A DNA stretch of 35,794 bases from an uncultured Clostridia bacterium (GTDB lineage Bacteria; Bacillota; Clostridia; Peptostreptococcales; Anaerovoracaceae). The notes below the pieces were generated by a model. The model saw nothing but the letters and a program-made list of their open reading frames with translations. It ran no database searches and was not told where the DNA came from. The DNA lies in NCBI GenBank assembly GCA_938034165.1, contig CALHKP010000010.1:1-35794 (forward strand), written 5' to 3'. Positions within the stretch are counted from its first letter, which is position 1. Every line of letters starts with the position of its first letter. A program made the position numbers and the translations under genes. Shown here piece after piece: positions 7,277-15,964 of the stretch.

Positions 7277-7936
7277 CTAATTGTCCTTCAGTTCTTCACT
7301 TGTATGAATTCCGGTGATAGAAAACTCTACCCATTCCGCAACGTTCACAGCATGATCTGCGATTCTCTCCAGATATTTTGCAATCATCAGCATATCCAGA
7401 CATTCTTCTGCACTGTCATCCCCGCTTCTTATCAGACGTATGAGCTCACATTTCATCTTCTCGAACAAAGCGTCTACGGCATCATCTGCCTCCATAACAT
7501 CAAGCGCCAAGTCAAGGTCCTTATCCACAAATGACTTTATCGCCTTTGCAACCATGGCTGATGAAGCCTTCGCCATCTCCTCCGTCGTTCCATGAAAGCT
7601 TCCGATATTCAGTTTGATAAACTGAGTAATCTCCGCGATATCCGAAGCCTGGTCTCCGATTCTTTCCATATCCGAAATCATCTTGAGAGCTGAAGAAATC
7701 GTACGCAAATCCTTTGCAACAGGTTGCTGCTGCAGAAGAAGCTTGAAACACAGATTCTCTATTTCTCTTTCCTTTTCATCGATTTCTCTGTCAGTATCCA
7801 CTGCAATCTTCAGCAGTTCCTTGTTATTGTCCAGCAGTCCCTTTGTTGCATTGGAAATCGCAAGCTCGCAAAGACTGCCCATCTTAATCAGTTCCACATT
7901 CAGCAGCGCCAACTGCTCATCAAATCTACTTCTCAT
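7277..7936 (-). CDS. phoU: Phosphate transport regulator PhoU
   Basis: A 219-aa cytoplasmic helical protein with the two repeated three-helix PhoU domains. Signature parts are RSRFDEQLALLNVELIKMG at the N-terminus, LRTISSALKMISDMERIGDQ in repeat 1 and MIAKYLERIADHAVNVAEW in repeat 2. These ER-D motifs bind metal clusters in PhoU structures. PhoU restrains PstSCAB and the phosphate-sensing kinase when phosphate is plentiful. The gene starts 3 bp after the pstB stop, so translation is probably coupled. No phoR or phoP gene is in the window. Confidence 0.96.
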   Translation of the reverse strand: MRSRFDEQLALLNVELIKMGSLCELAISNATKGLLDNNKELLKIAVDTDREIDEKEREIENLCFKLLLQQQPVAKDLRTISSALKMISDMERIGDQASDIAEITQFIKLNIGSFHGTTEEMAKASSAMVAKAIKSFVDKDLDLALDVMEADDAVDALFEKMKCELIRLIRSGDDSAEECLDMLMIAKYLERIADHAVNVAEWVEFSITGIHTSEELKDN

Positions 7937-7939
7937 TGA

Positions 7940-8689
7940 TCAACCAAACCTTCCTGTAATATAATCTTCTGTTTTCTTGTTTGACGGTATTGAGAACAAC
8001 TTCTCAGTTTTGTCATATTCTATCATCTCACCTAATAGGAAAAATGCTGTATTATCTGAAACACGAAGTGCCTGTTGCATATTATGAGTTACCATAACGA
8101 TTGTGTACTTTTTCTTAAGTTCCATAGTCAGTTCCTCTATTTTAGAAGTGGATATAGGGTCAAGAGCACTTGTAGACTCGTCCATCAGAAGAACTTCAGG
8201 ATTAACAGCAAGAGCACGTGCTATGCAGATTCTCTGTTGCTGGCCTCCGGAAAGGCTCAGTGCACTGGTTTTCAGTCTGTCTTTTACATCATCCCATACA
8301 GCAGCATCCTTAAGCGATTTTTCAACGATTTCATCCAACTGAGCTTTGTTCCTTACGCCATGAGTTCTTGGTCCATAAGCTATGTTGTCATAAATACTCA
8401 TAGGAAACGGATTGGCCTTCTGAAAAACCATTCCTACTCTCTTTCTGAGATTGTTAACATCAAAATCTTTGTAAATATCCTGTCCATCCAGGCCAACAAA
8501 GCCCTCGATTCTGCATCCCTCAACAAGATCATTCATTCTGTTAAGAGTCTTAAGCAACGTAGACTTTCCGCATCCGGACGGCCCTATAAATGCAGTGATT
8601 TCATTTTCCGGAATTTCGAGATTAATATTTTTCAGTGCATGAAAATCCCCATAATACAAATCTAGATTCTTAATATCAAATTTTGTCAT
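7940..8689 (-). CDS. pstB: Phosphate ABC transporter ATPase PstB
   Basis: A 249-aa ABC ATPase of the usual PstB length. Walker A is GPSGCGKST (about 36-44), the signature is LSGGQQQR and Walker B is VLLMDEST, followed by the switch His in VMVTHNMQQA. It energises phosphate uptake through PstC/PstA. The ribosome site AGGAGA lies before ATG 8687-8689. Within operon pstC-pstA-pstB-phoU. Confidence 0.97.
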   Translation of the reverse strand: MTKFDIKNLDLYYGDFHALKNINLEIPENEITAFIGPSGCGKSTLLKTLNRMNDLVEGCRIEGFVGLDGQDIYKDFDVNNLRKRVGMVFQKANPFPMSIYDNIAYGPRTHGVRNKAQLDEIVEKSLKDAAVWDDVKDRLKTSALSLSGGQQQRICIARALAVNPEVLLMDESTSALDPISTSKIEELTMELKKKYTIVMVTHNMQQALRVSDNTAFFLLGEMIEYDKTEKLFSIPSNKKTEDYITGRFG

Positions 8690-8736
8690 TAATTGTCTCT
8701 CCTTTACAAAACCTTAACTTTTCCAAACCATCCACC

Positions 8737-9579
8737 TTATTTCTCGCTTTTTATGCCGATTTTTTTCGCCACGAAGCTGCTGACAGCGTTGATAAATATA
8801 ACTACCAAAAGCAGAACTACTGCTGTTGCGTAGGCCTGATTTGTGTACAAACCTTCGGAGTAAAGTGCGTACATGTGAACCGACAGCGTTCTTCCTGAAG
8901 AAAAAGCACCTGTAGCGATTCCGGCAAATGTGCCTGCCGTATATATCAAAGCGGCTGTTTCGCCAACTATTCTGCCGACTCCCAGTATTACTCCGGAAAG
9001 AATTCCCGGAACTGCCGAAGGCAAAACTACTTTGAATACAGTCCTGAGTTTTCCCGCACCCAGACCAAAGCTTCCTTCTCTGTAGGATTCAGGAACTGAT
9101 CTGAGAGCTTCTTCTGTGGTTCTCATAATCAGAGGCAGTATCATGATTGCCAGTGTCATAGTACCTGACAGAATCGAGTAACTCCACTGGAGCTTGATTA
9201 CAAAGAACAGATAACCGAACAGTCCGTATACAATGGACGGGATCCCCGAAAGTGTCTCAGTTGTAAGCCTGATTAAACCTACCAGCTTATTTCCTTTTCC
9301 CGCATATTCCACAAGGTAAATTGCTGCAAACACTCCGATTGGCACCGCTGTAACAAGTGCCAGCGCTGTAAGAAACAAAGTGTTAATAATTGCAGGCAGC
9401 ATTGAGACATTTTCGGTTGTATATTTTATTTCAAACAGTGAAGGATTTAGATTTGGAATCCCTTTCACCAGTATGTATCCCACCACAGTCACCAGAACGA
9501 ATACCGTAATGGTGACCGCGGCTTTTACAAGAATATTAAGAGCCAGAGACAGTGGCTGACCTTTATATTTCTTTAACAT
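8737..9579 (-). CDS. pstA: Phosphate ABC transporter permease PstA
   Basis: A 280-aa permease with six predicted membrane segments and the MetI-type EAA loop, near EALRSVPESYREGSFGLGA. It forms the phosphate channel with PstC. Its ATG directly abuts the pstC stop (TAA ATG), and the ribosome site AAGGAAGGG lies inside the end of pstC, so the two are translationally coupled. Confidence 0.96.
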   Translation of the reverse strand: MLKKYKGQPLSLALNILVKAAVTITVFVLVTVVGYILVKGIPNLNPSLFEIKYTTENVSMLPAIINTLFLTALALVTAVPIGVFAAIYLVEYAGKGNKLVGLIRLTTETLSGIPSIVYGLFGYLFFVIKLQWSYSILSGTMTLAIMILPLIMRTTEEALRSVPESYREGSFGLGAGKLRTVFKVVLPSAVPGILSGVILGVGRIVGETAALIYTAGTFAGIATGAFSSGRTLSVHMYALYSEGLYTNQAYATAVVLLLVVIFINAVSSFVAKKIGIKSEK

Positions 9580-10431
9580 TTAAACTCTTCCCTTCCTTTT
9601 TATCAGTGAAAACAGCAGGTTGATTACCAGGATGAATACAAACAATACCACTCCTGTCGCGATCAAAGCTTCTCTGTGAAGGCCTGCCGCATATCCCATT
9701 TCTAACACTATATTTGTTGTCATAGTTCTTACACCCGATGTAATGCTATCCGGTAGTGCAGGCTGATTTCCCACTACCATGGAAACCGCAAGGGTCTCAC
9801 CGATTGCTCTTCCCACACCCAAGATTACAGCTGCTGTAATACCCGACTTTGCTGCAGGAAGAACTGTGAAGAACACGCTTCTTTCGTGAGTCGCACCCAG
9901 GGCAAGGGAACCTTCGTAGTAGCTCTCCGGAACTGCTCTTATGTTACTTTCCGAAACACTGATTATCGTCGGAAGAATCATTATTCCAAGCATAATCGAA
10001 GCCGTAAGTATTCCTTTGCCGTTTCCTACGAGATTTTGCATCATCGGCACTATCACCACCAGACCGAAGAAACCGTAAACTATAGACGGTATTCCGGCAA
10101 GAAGATCAACAGCAGGCTTCATTATCTTGTACAGTTTTGGAGGACAAAACCGTGCCATGTATGTTGCACAGAGAATTCCGATTGGAACTCCCAGAATAAT
10201 GGCTCCAAGAGTTACATAAATACTTCCCACAATCATAGGAAATATTCCGAACACATTGTTAAGAGGACGCCACTCGCATCCTGTCAGAAATTTTACAAAT
10301 CCGATTTCCTTCATCGCAGGTATTCCATTTCCGAACATAAACACGCATATCAGAAGAACCGCGATAATCGATGCACATGCAGCCAACAGAAAAACTAGCT
10401 TCATGGCAAATTCCTTTACTTCATTCCTCAT
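9580..10431 (-). CDS. pstC: Phosphate ABC transporter permease PstC
   Basis: A 283-aa permease with six predicted membrane segments and the EAA-type loop SNIRAVPESYYEGSLALGA. First gene of the pst operon, preceded by an untranslated leader of about 80-95 nt and a PhoP box pair at 10527-10543. The start ATG follows AAGGAAA; a second ATG three codons on (GAGGAATG) is out of frame. Confidence 0.96.
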   Translation of the reverse strand: MRNEVKEFAMKLVFLLAACASIIAVLLICVFMFGNGIPAMKEIGFVKFLTGCEWRPLNNVFGIFPMIVGSIYVTLGAIILGVPIGILCATYMARFCPPKLYKIMKPAVDLLAGIPSIVYGFFGLVVIVPMMQNLVGNGKGILTASIMLGIMILPTIISVSESNIRAVPESYYEGSLALGATHERSVFFTVLPAAKSGITAAVILGVGRAIGETLAVSMVVGNQPALPDSITSGVRTMTTNIVLEMGYAAGLHREALIATGVVLFVFILVINLLFSLIKRKGRV

Positions 10432-10526
10432 TTTCCTTACCTTCTTTATAAACCTTTTATTTATAACTTCTCTTTAACCTCTAAACACATTCTACAAATG
10501 GGTTGTAAAATATATAATCTTGTTTA

Positions 10527-10543
10527 TGTTAAATTCTTGTTAA
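10527..10543 (-). promoter_or_regulatory. PhoP box pair before pstC
   Basis: On the minus strand, TTAACA AGAAT TTAACA, hexamers 11 bp apart, followed by the same TAAAC as in the pstS box. An AT-rich -10-like TATATT lies about 12 bp downstream. The first hexamer merges with the U-tract of the dtd terminator. Confidence 0.8.
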
Positions 10544-10575
10544 AAAAAAGACGGCAACCTCTGCAGTTGTCGTCT
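10543..10575 (-). terminator. Intrinsic terminator of dtd
   Basis: A 10-bp stem (10549-10558 with 10566-10575, one G-T pair) followed on the minus strand by eight T. The T run continues into the PhoP box of pstC. Confidence 0.85.
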
Positions 10576-10631
10576 AATATTTATCGTAACTTAAAAAAGC
10601 TACTATATATATGTTACTTTATTAATATTTT

Positions 10632-11078
10632 TTACAGTTCCTCTGAATCTAGAATTACAGTGAAAGGTCCGTCATTTACAAGGCTTACTTTCATGTCTGC
10701 ACCGAAACTTCCTCTTTCGACCTGTGGAACTGTTTCTTTGCATTTTGCAATTATATATTCATAAAGATTGTTTGCAAGTTCAGGATTTCCGGCCTTAGTG
10801 AAGCTTGGACGGTTTCCTCTCTTGCAATCAGCATACAGTGTAAACTGCGATACCAGCAAAAGTCCTCCGCCGACAGCATCTAGAGCTAGGTTTGTCTTTC
10901 CGTTCTCGTCTTCGAAAATTCTCATTCCGATAAGTTTCTTAATCATCTTGTCCGCGATTTCTTCTGTATCAGTGTCGCAAACCCCAATCAGAACAACAAA
11001 ACCTTTGTCAATCTGACCGATTACTTCGCCTTCAACTTCAACTTTCGCCTCTAAGGCTCTCTGAATTACAAATCTCAT
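10632..11078 (-). CDS. dtd: D-aminoacyl-tRNA deacylase
   Basis: A 148-aa protein of the usual Dtd length. It has the two family motifs: SQFTLYAD (about 77-84), with the catalytic Thr environment, and NDGPFTV near 135-141, the Gly-Pro motif that rejects L-amino acids. It hydrolyses D-amino acids from mischarged tRNA. The start follows AGAGGAAAAATAT. A promoter is not obvious; it may be read together with the YitT-family gene upstream. Confidence 0.97.
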   Translation of the reverse strand: MRFVIQRALEAKVEVEGEVIGQIDKGFVVLIGVCDTDTEEIADKMIKKLIGMRIFEDENGKTNLALDAVGGGLLLVSQFTLYADCKRGNRPSFTKAGNPELANNLYEYIIAKCKETVPQVERGSFGADMKVSLVNDGPFTVILDSEEL

Positions 11079-11162
11079 ATATTTTTCCTCTTTCTTATGT
11101 TTTTGCCTACACTGACTCCCACTCTTAAGAATCCGCCTTAAAGGATGGAACCTTCTTTTAGC

Positions 11163-12041
11163 TTACTGTTTTGGTGGTTTGTAGAAGCGACCGTCTATCT
11201 GCTCAGTCTTGAGCACATTTATAAACGCCTTAGGATCTGTTTCTCGAATTGCATTAAGCACCAGGTTAACCTCGTCGCTGGAAACTACGGAATACAACAT
11301 GTCTCTCTCTGCGCCTCTGTAGCATCCTACGCCTTTAAAATGCGTCGCATCATGGTGCGTCAAAGCTTTGATTTTGCCATAAACCGCATCCGGATAATCT
11401 GTAATTATCAGTAATGTATGTTTCTGATATCTCTTGAACATGGACTGTATTACCTGAGTCGAGCAGAACTGGAAAATTATCGAGTAAAGCGCTTTGTCAA
11501 AACCGAACAGAATACCTGCTGTAATCAGCACGCAGATATTGCCCGCAAGGATAATATTCCATGCGTCGATACCCTTCTTTTCCGATAAAAATATAGATAT
11601 GAAGTCTGTTCCCCCGGCACTTGCTCCCGCTACCAGACAAAGGCTCACTGCGATGCCGTTTAGCATTCCTCCGAATATTGCAACCAACAAAACATCGTAA
11701 GTTATAACTATGCCCGGAATAAGGTCAGTCAGTATACTGCTTAACACTATCTCATACATTGAATATAATGTAAAGGTTTTTCCCAGATATTTTATACCTA
11801 TATATATAGGAATCAAGTTGAGGGGCACATATATCACTGAGTACGCCACCTGAATCCCCAGAAACTTGTCAAAGGACTGCTGCAGCAAAAGCGTAATTCC
11901 TGCGAATCCTCCCGGAAATAATCCTCCTGTATGAACAAAGCTCTTAAGGTTGAATGCCATGATAACAGCCCCGAGCGTTACAAGTAATATTCTTTTCATT
12001 TCTTTGACGGATTTTTTTTCGTCTTTTCTTAAGATACCCAT
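11163..12041 (-). CDS. YitT-family membrane protein (DUF161 + DUF2179)
   Basis: A 292-aa protein. An N-terminal five-to-six-helix membrane part (about 15-200, with FVHTGGLFPGGFAGITLLLQQ and SAGGTDFISIFLSEKKG) is followed by a soluble DUF2179 domain (about 210-285), giving the standard YitT layout. Function is unknown; substrate transport has been suggested. The start ATG (12039-12041) follows AGAGGAGAAA. An alternative start at the Met before KRILLVTLG (residue 15) lacks a good ribosome site. Confidence 0.88.
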   Translation of the reverse strand: MGILRKDEKKSVKEMKRILLVTLGAVIMAFNLKSFVHTGGLFPGGFAGITLLLQQSFDKFLGIQVAYSVIYVPLNLIPIYIGIKYLGKTFTLYSMYEIVLSSILTDLIPGIVITYDVLLVAIFGGMLNGIAVSLCLVAGASAGGTDFISIFLSEKKGIDAWNIILAGNICVLITAGILFGFDKALYSIIFQFCSTQVIQSMFKRYQKHTLLIITDYPDAVYGKIKALTHHDATHFKGVGCYRGAERDMLYSVVSSDEVNLVLNAIRETDPKAFINVLKTEQIDGRFYKPPKQ

Positions 12042-12210
12042 TTTCTCCTCTTTTTTATTCTTAGTTTAACAATCAACAACTATTGTACCACAGACTGCTT
12101 TTAAACTTAAGGGAATTTCTTTGTTTTTTGGCACAAAAACGAATTTTGTACAGTTTGGTTTTATGTTTTTTAGCGTCCTAACACAAATTCTTCATTTATA
12201 AATAATGATA

Positions 12211-12239
12211 TTGACACAAGATTTTTATTTAGATATAAT
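12211..12239 (+). promoter_or_regulatory. SigA-type promoter of the first NSS transporter
   Basis: TTGACA (12211-12216), 17-bp spacer, TATAAT (12234-12239): full consensus. Expected transcription start near 12246, giving a short leader of about 30 nt. Confidence 0.9.
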
Positions 12240-12276
12240 GGTTTCGTCATACATAATAAATTCAGGAGGTTATATG

Positions 12277-13680
12277 ATGGAAAATAATAAACAGAAAGGT
12301 ATGTTCAAAAGCAACTTTGGCTTCCTGATGGCAACTATAGGTTCAGCTGTCGGGTTAGGAAATTTATGGGGATTCCCGTACAAGATGGGTAATGGCGGCG
12401 GATTCGCATTCTTGGTATTATATCTTATTATGGCCGTATGCATCGGCTACAGCTGTATGCTCGGTGAATTTGCTATCGGTCGTAAGACCGGCAAAGGCGT
12501 ACTGAGTGCCTATGAATCAATTGGTAAAAAATTCAAGTTTAACGGCTGGTTCGCAGCACTGACACCATTCTTCTTAATGATGTTCTACTGCGTACTCGGA
12601 GGATACTGTCTCAAGTACCTGATTGCAAACTTTGGTGACGTGGTAGGCGCAGGCTGGGGTGTCGGCGATACACCAAGTGCTGACTACTTCGGAAACTTCA
12701 TTTCAGATACTTCTCAGGCTGTAATTCTGACGCTCCTCTTCATGGCTCTTACACTGGGCATCGTAATCATGGGTGTTTCATCAGGCGTTGAAAGATTCTC
12801 AGTAATAGCAATGCCTGCTCTGTTCATAATGCTGTTAATCGTAGTAGTAAGAAGTGTTACTCTGCCTGGCGCATCAGAAGGTCTTGCCTTCATGTTCAAG
12901 CCTAACTTCGACGTATTCAAAGGCACAGGTTGGATTACTGTTTTGGGAATGGCAGGAGGACAGTTGTTCTTCTCACTTTCACTGGCATCCGGATGCCTTA
13001 TCGCCTATGGTTCTTACCTTGACAAAAAAGAAAATTTAGAAAGAAATGCTATAATCGTTCCTATTGCAGATACTACTGTTGCGATCCTTGCAGGTCTTGC
13101 GACTATTCCTGCAGTTTTCTCAGCAGGTCTCGAACCTGCAGCAGGTCCCGGAATGCTCTTCATCACTCTTCAGACAGTGTTCCAGGGAATGGGCGCAGGC
13201 GGACATCTGTTCGGTACTGTATTCTATCTGCTTGTATTCCTGGCTGCTTTGACAAGTTCAATCGGAATGCTTGAGGGTTCTGTATCAGCGTTTATCGATA
13301 TGAGATTAGAAAAAGGCAAAACTGCCGGCCGTACAGGTATAACACTTGCAATCGGCGCTATCGCATGCGTAGGCGCTATTATCGTTGCTGCAGACGCTCT
13401 CGGTGGCGGCAACCTGCCACACCTGTTCGGATTCTCAACATGGCTTGACACATTCGACCTGCTTGCAGAAGGATTCTTGATGCCTATCGGTGCTTTGGTA
13501 ATGGTTATCATCCTCGGATGGATCAAACCTGACTTCATCGACGACGAAATCAAATTAAGCAGCTCATACAGCAGCAAAAAATTCGTACATGCATGTTTGA
13601 AATTCCTTGCACCTGTATTCATGGTATTTATACTTGTGGGACAGATGGATTCATTCTTCCACTTAGGAATCTTCAATTAA
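12277..13680 (+). CDS. Na+-dependent transporter, NSS (SNF) family, copy 1
   Basis: A 467-aa protein with 11-12 membrane segments. The first segment carries the NSS sodium-site motif GSAVGLGNLWGFPYKMGNGGGFAF in full. NSS proteins are Na+-coupled symporters, in bacteria mostly for amino acids. The start is put at ATG 12277, seven bases after AGGAGG (12264-12269), because it aligns residue for residue with the paralogue's start (MENNKQKG/MEHQNSKG). ATG 12274 directly before it is also possible. It has its own consensus promoter and terminator. The copy at 13919 is clearly homologous along its whole length. Confidence 0.93.
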   Translation: MENNKQKGMFKSNFGFLMATIGSAVGLGNLWGFPYKMGNGGGFAFLVLYLIMAVCIGYSCMLGEFAIGRKTGKGVLSAYESIGKKFKFNGWFAALTPFFLMMFYCVLGGYCLKYLIANFGDVVGAGWGVGDTPSADYFGNFISDTSQAVILTLLFMALTLGIVIMGVSSGVERFSVIAMPALFIMLLIVVVRSVTLPGASEGLAFMFKPNFDVFKGTGWITVLGMAGGQLFFSLSLASGCLIAYGSYLDKKENLERNAIIVPIADTTVAILAGLATIPAVFSAGLEPAAGPGMLFITLQTVFQGMGAGGHLFGTVFYLLVFLAALTSSIGMLEGSVSAFIDMRLEKGKTAGRTGITLAIGAIACVGAIIVAADALGGGNLPHLFGFSTWLDTFDLLAEGFLMPIGALVMVIILGWIKPDFIDDEIKLSSSYSSKKFVHACLKFLAPVFMVFILVGQMDSFFHLGIFN

Positions 13681-13701
13681 AAAATCCAACGATATATACG
13701 G

Positions 13702-13733
13702 AAAGTCCGGCTTCATGCCGGATTTTCTTTTTT
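13702..13733 (+). terminator. Intrinsic terminator of NSS copy 1
   Basis: Stem TCCGGC/GCCGGA (13706-13711 with 13717-13722), extended by GAAA/TTTC, followed by TTTTTT. Confidence 0.88.
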
Positions 13734-13769
13734 AGCTAATATTAATATCAAAAACAGTTTTCTTGCAGT

Positions 13770-13814
13770 ATTTTTTGTTTTTTGAACCTAATTTTGTTGT
13801 TCAAAACAAAAAAT
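13770..13814. repeat. Long imperfect inverted repeat upstream of the copy 2 promoter
   Basis: Arms 13770-13787 and 13799-13814 pair over 16 bases with a 2-nt bulge (ATTTTTTGTTTT..GAAC with GTTCAAAACAAAAAAT). The repeat ends 20 bp before the -35 box. It could be an operator, an UP-like element or a second terminator; nothing alike precedes copy 1. Confidence 0.55.
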
Positions 13815-13834
13815 ATTTTTTTATTTTATTTCTA

Positions 13835-13863
13835 TTGACAAAATAATTTCCATGCTTTATACT
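13835..13863 (+). promoter_or_regulatory. SigA-type promoter of NSS copy 2
   Basis: TTGACA (13835-13840), 17-bp spacer, TATACT (13858-13863). Confidence 0.85.
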
Positions 13864-13918
13864 TAGGTTACTTTTTTAAAGAACGAAATTATATTAATTT
13901 ATTGGAGGACACGTTAAA

Positions 13919-15328
13919 ATGGAACATCAGAATTCGAAAGGACAATGGGGAAGCAAATTTGGCTTTCTTATGGCCGCTGTAGGATCTGCAGTTGGTCTGG
14001 GTAACCTCTGGGGTTTCCCTTATAAAATGGGTAAAGGAGGCGGCTTCGCTTTCCTTATGATTTATCTCGTATTAGTAGTTCTCGTAGGAGTAGTAATACT
14101 TCTTGCTGAACTTTCACTTGGTCGTAAGTCAGGAAAAGGCGTTATATCCGCATACCAGTCACTTGGCAGCAAATATACGTTCATCGGCTGGTTCGGATGG
14201 ATTTCACCGCTTCTGATTTTAGGGTTCTACTGCATGCTTGGTGGTTACTGCATCAAGTACGCAATAGCAAACATAGGCGACCTGTTCGGAGCTTCATGGG
14301 GTGTCAACGGAATGGACAGTGCAGAATTCTTTACAACATTCTACACTAACCAGCCTCAGACAGTATTCTTTACTGTACTGTTCGTAGTTCTGACAGTAAT
14401 CATCGTTAGAAACGGCGTATCAGAAGGTATCGAAAAGTTCTCAGGAATCGCAATGCCTGCCCTCTTTGCAATGCTTGTTCTGGTAATCATCAGAAGCGTT
14501 ACATTAGAAGGTGCATCCGAAGGTCTTGCATTTATCTTCAAACCAAACTTTGATGTATTTGAAGGAACAGGCTGGATTTCAGTACTTGCCATTGCAGGTG
14601 GCCAGATGTTCTTCTCACTTTCACTTGGTATGGGTATCATGGTAACTTATGGCTCATACATGAAGAAGACAGAAAGTCTTACAGAAAGTGCAATCATGAT
14701 TCCTATTGCAGATACTATTATAGCCCTCATGGCTGCCATGGCAATCATGCCTGCAGTATTTGCTTCAGGACAGAGCCCTACACAGGGTCCAGGATTACTG
14801 TTCATCACACTTCAGACAGTATTCCAAGCAATGGGCGGAATCGGACCTGTATTCGGATTCCTATTCTATACACTAGTATTCATAGCAGCTATCACTTCTT
14901 CCATTTCACTGACAGAAGCTGTTGGCTCAACACTGTTAGATAAAATGCACGAAAGAGGCAAAGCCGGTGACAGAAAAAAGGTTACTTACCTTGTAGGTCT
15001 GGTTACAGCCATTGAAGGTTCATTCGTAGCTCTTGACGGACTCGGAAGCCACGGTTTCCCTCAGATCTTCGGACAGTCAACATGGCTTGACTCATTCGAC
15101 CTCGTATCAGAAGGTATTCTGATGCCACTGGGTGCATTGCTGACAGCAATAGTATTCGGATGGATCAAACCTGATTACCTCTATGACGAAATGTCAAACG
15201 GAAATGGGGAAAACTTCAAGATGAGAAAGTACTTCCACTTCTGTGTGAAATGGATAGTTCCACCTATCATGGTAATGGTACTTCTCGGACAGTTAGATAC
15301 ATTCTTCAAATTAGGCTTATTCTCATAA
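13919..15328 (+). CDS. Na+-dependent transporter, NSS (SNF) family, copy 2
   Basis: A 469-aa paralogue of the preceding gene with the same sodium-site motif (GSAVGLGNLWGFPYKMGKGGGFAF), similar membrane topology and a near-identical C-terminal FGWIKPDYLYDEM region. The ribosome site TTGGAGGA precedes ATG 13919. A separate promoter and terminator imply that the two copies are expressed independently, perhaps for different amino acids. The substrate cannot be read from the sequence. Confidence 0.93.
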   Translation: MEHQNSKGQWGSKFGFLMAAVGSAVGLGNLWGFPYKMGKGGGFAFLMIYLVLVVLVGVVILLAELSLGRKSGKGVISAYQSLGSKYTFIGWFGWISPLLILGFYCMLGGYCIKYAIANIGDLFGASWGVNGMDSAEFFTTFYTNQPQTVFFTVLFVVLTVIIVRNGVSEGIEKFSGIAMPALFAMLVLVIIRSVTLEGASEGLAFIFKPNFDVFEGTGWISVLAIAGGQMFFSLSLGMGIMVTYGSYMKKTESLTESAIMIPIADTIIALMAAMAIMPAVFASGQSPTQGPGLLFITLQTVFQAMGGIGPVFGFLFYTLVFIAAITSSISLTEAVGSTLLDKMHERGKAGDRKKVTYLVGLVTAIEGSFVALDGLGSHGFPQIFGQSTWLDSFDLVSEGILMPLGALLTAIVFGWIKPDYLYDEMSNGNGENFKMRKYFHFCVKWIVPPIMVMVLLGQLDTFFKLGLFS

Positions 15329-15358
15329 TATAATTATATATACTGCATACTCAACTTT

Positions 15359-15404
15359 AGCAGTCCCGTTTAGGAAACTCCAATCTAAAACGGGGCTGCT
15401 TTTC
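15359..15404 (+). terminator. Intrinsic terminator of NSS copy 2
   Basis: AGCAGTCCCGTTT pairs with AAACGGGGCTGCT (one T-G pair), with a loop of about 17 nt, followed by TTTT. It marks the last host sequence before the mobile element. Confidence 0.8.
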
Positions 15405-15546
15405 TGTTGCAGTAAAATCCGGACTCTAAAAAAGACGGCTCCAAAGGGAGGGGCTACATAGGGAAGTAGCTTCTCTCTTCGGCTTTGTAATCAGCCAGAG
15501 TGATTGAATTGTAGGGAAATTCAAATCATAACGGAGGATTACAGCA

Positions 15547-15920
15547 ATGGTAAAATCAATTTTTGAAGAAATGTGTGGAACGTATCACGAAGAAAACAGG
15601 TATCTTATTCCTGACCTCACTTTACCCACCGAAGAAGAAAAAACCATCGGGATATGGGGACAGCGACACTTACGGTATATTAAGGAGCATAAGCGGCTGT
15701 TCTATGTCAATTTGCTGACAAGCGGCAAGTTAAACAGCTATATTGCTAATACAAACGAACAGGCAGAGGAATTGTTTTTCGGCTGGTAAAGGAAATGACA
15801 AAAAAGCAGAAAATTACCGAGTATTTAAAGGCAACCGACCAAATGTTGTGGGTGGGTAAAATGAATACCATCCGCAACACCGCCATGGAAATAGTAAACA
15901 AAGAAATCATATATGTTTAA
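15547..15920 (+). pseudogene. tnpV: TnpV-family transposon protein, frameshifted
   Basis: Begins with a typical TnpV N-terminus (MVKSIFEEMCGTYHEENRYL, then IPDLTLPTEEE and LLTSGKLNSYI) behind GGAGG. After AEELFF near 15779 the frame hits a stop at 15787-15789. A shift of one base continues the family sequence as LVKEMTKKQKITEYLKATDQ and on through RNTAMEIVNKEII to TAA 15918-15920. A single lost base in the run TTTTTCGG at 15774-15781 explains it. TnpV is a small protein carried by Tn4451-type elements with no well-established role. A sequencing error would restore an intact gene of about 124 aa. Confidence 0.8.
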
Positions 15921-15964
15921 AATAATGGCGGCAGAGAGCAATTCTCTGCCGCTATTATTGCTTT
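15921..15964. terminator. Hairpin between tnpV and the small acidic gene
   Basis: A 17-bp stem with one mismatch (15921-15937 with 15943-15959) and a 5-nt loop. It starts one base after the tnpV frame ends and lies just beyond the stop of the convergent gene, so it can end both transcripts. Confidence 0.75.

Noticed and set aside
12129..12134. TGGCAC upstream of NSS copy 1 as a sigma-54 promoter
   Set aside because: No TTGC follows at the required spacing, and a consensus sigma-A promoter lies downstream.
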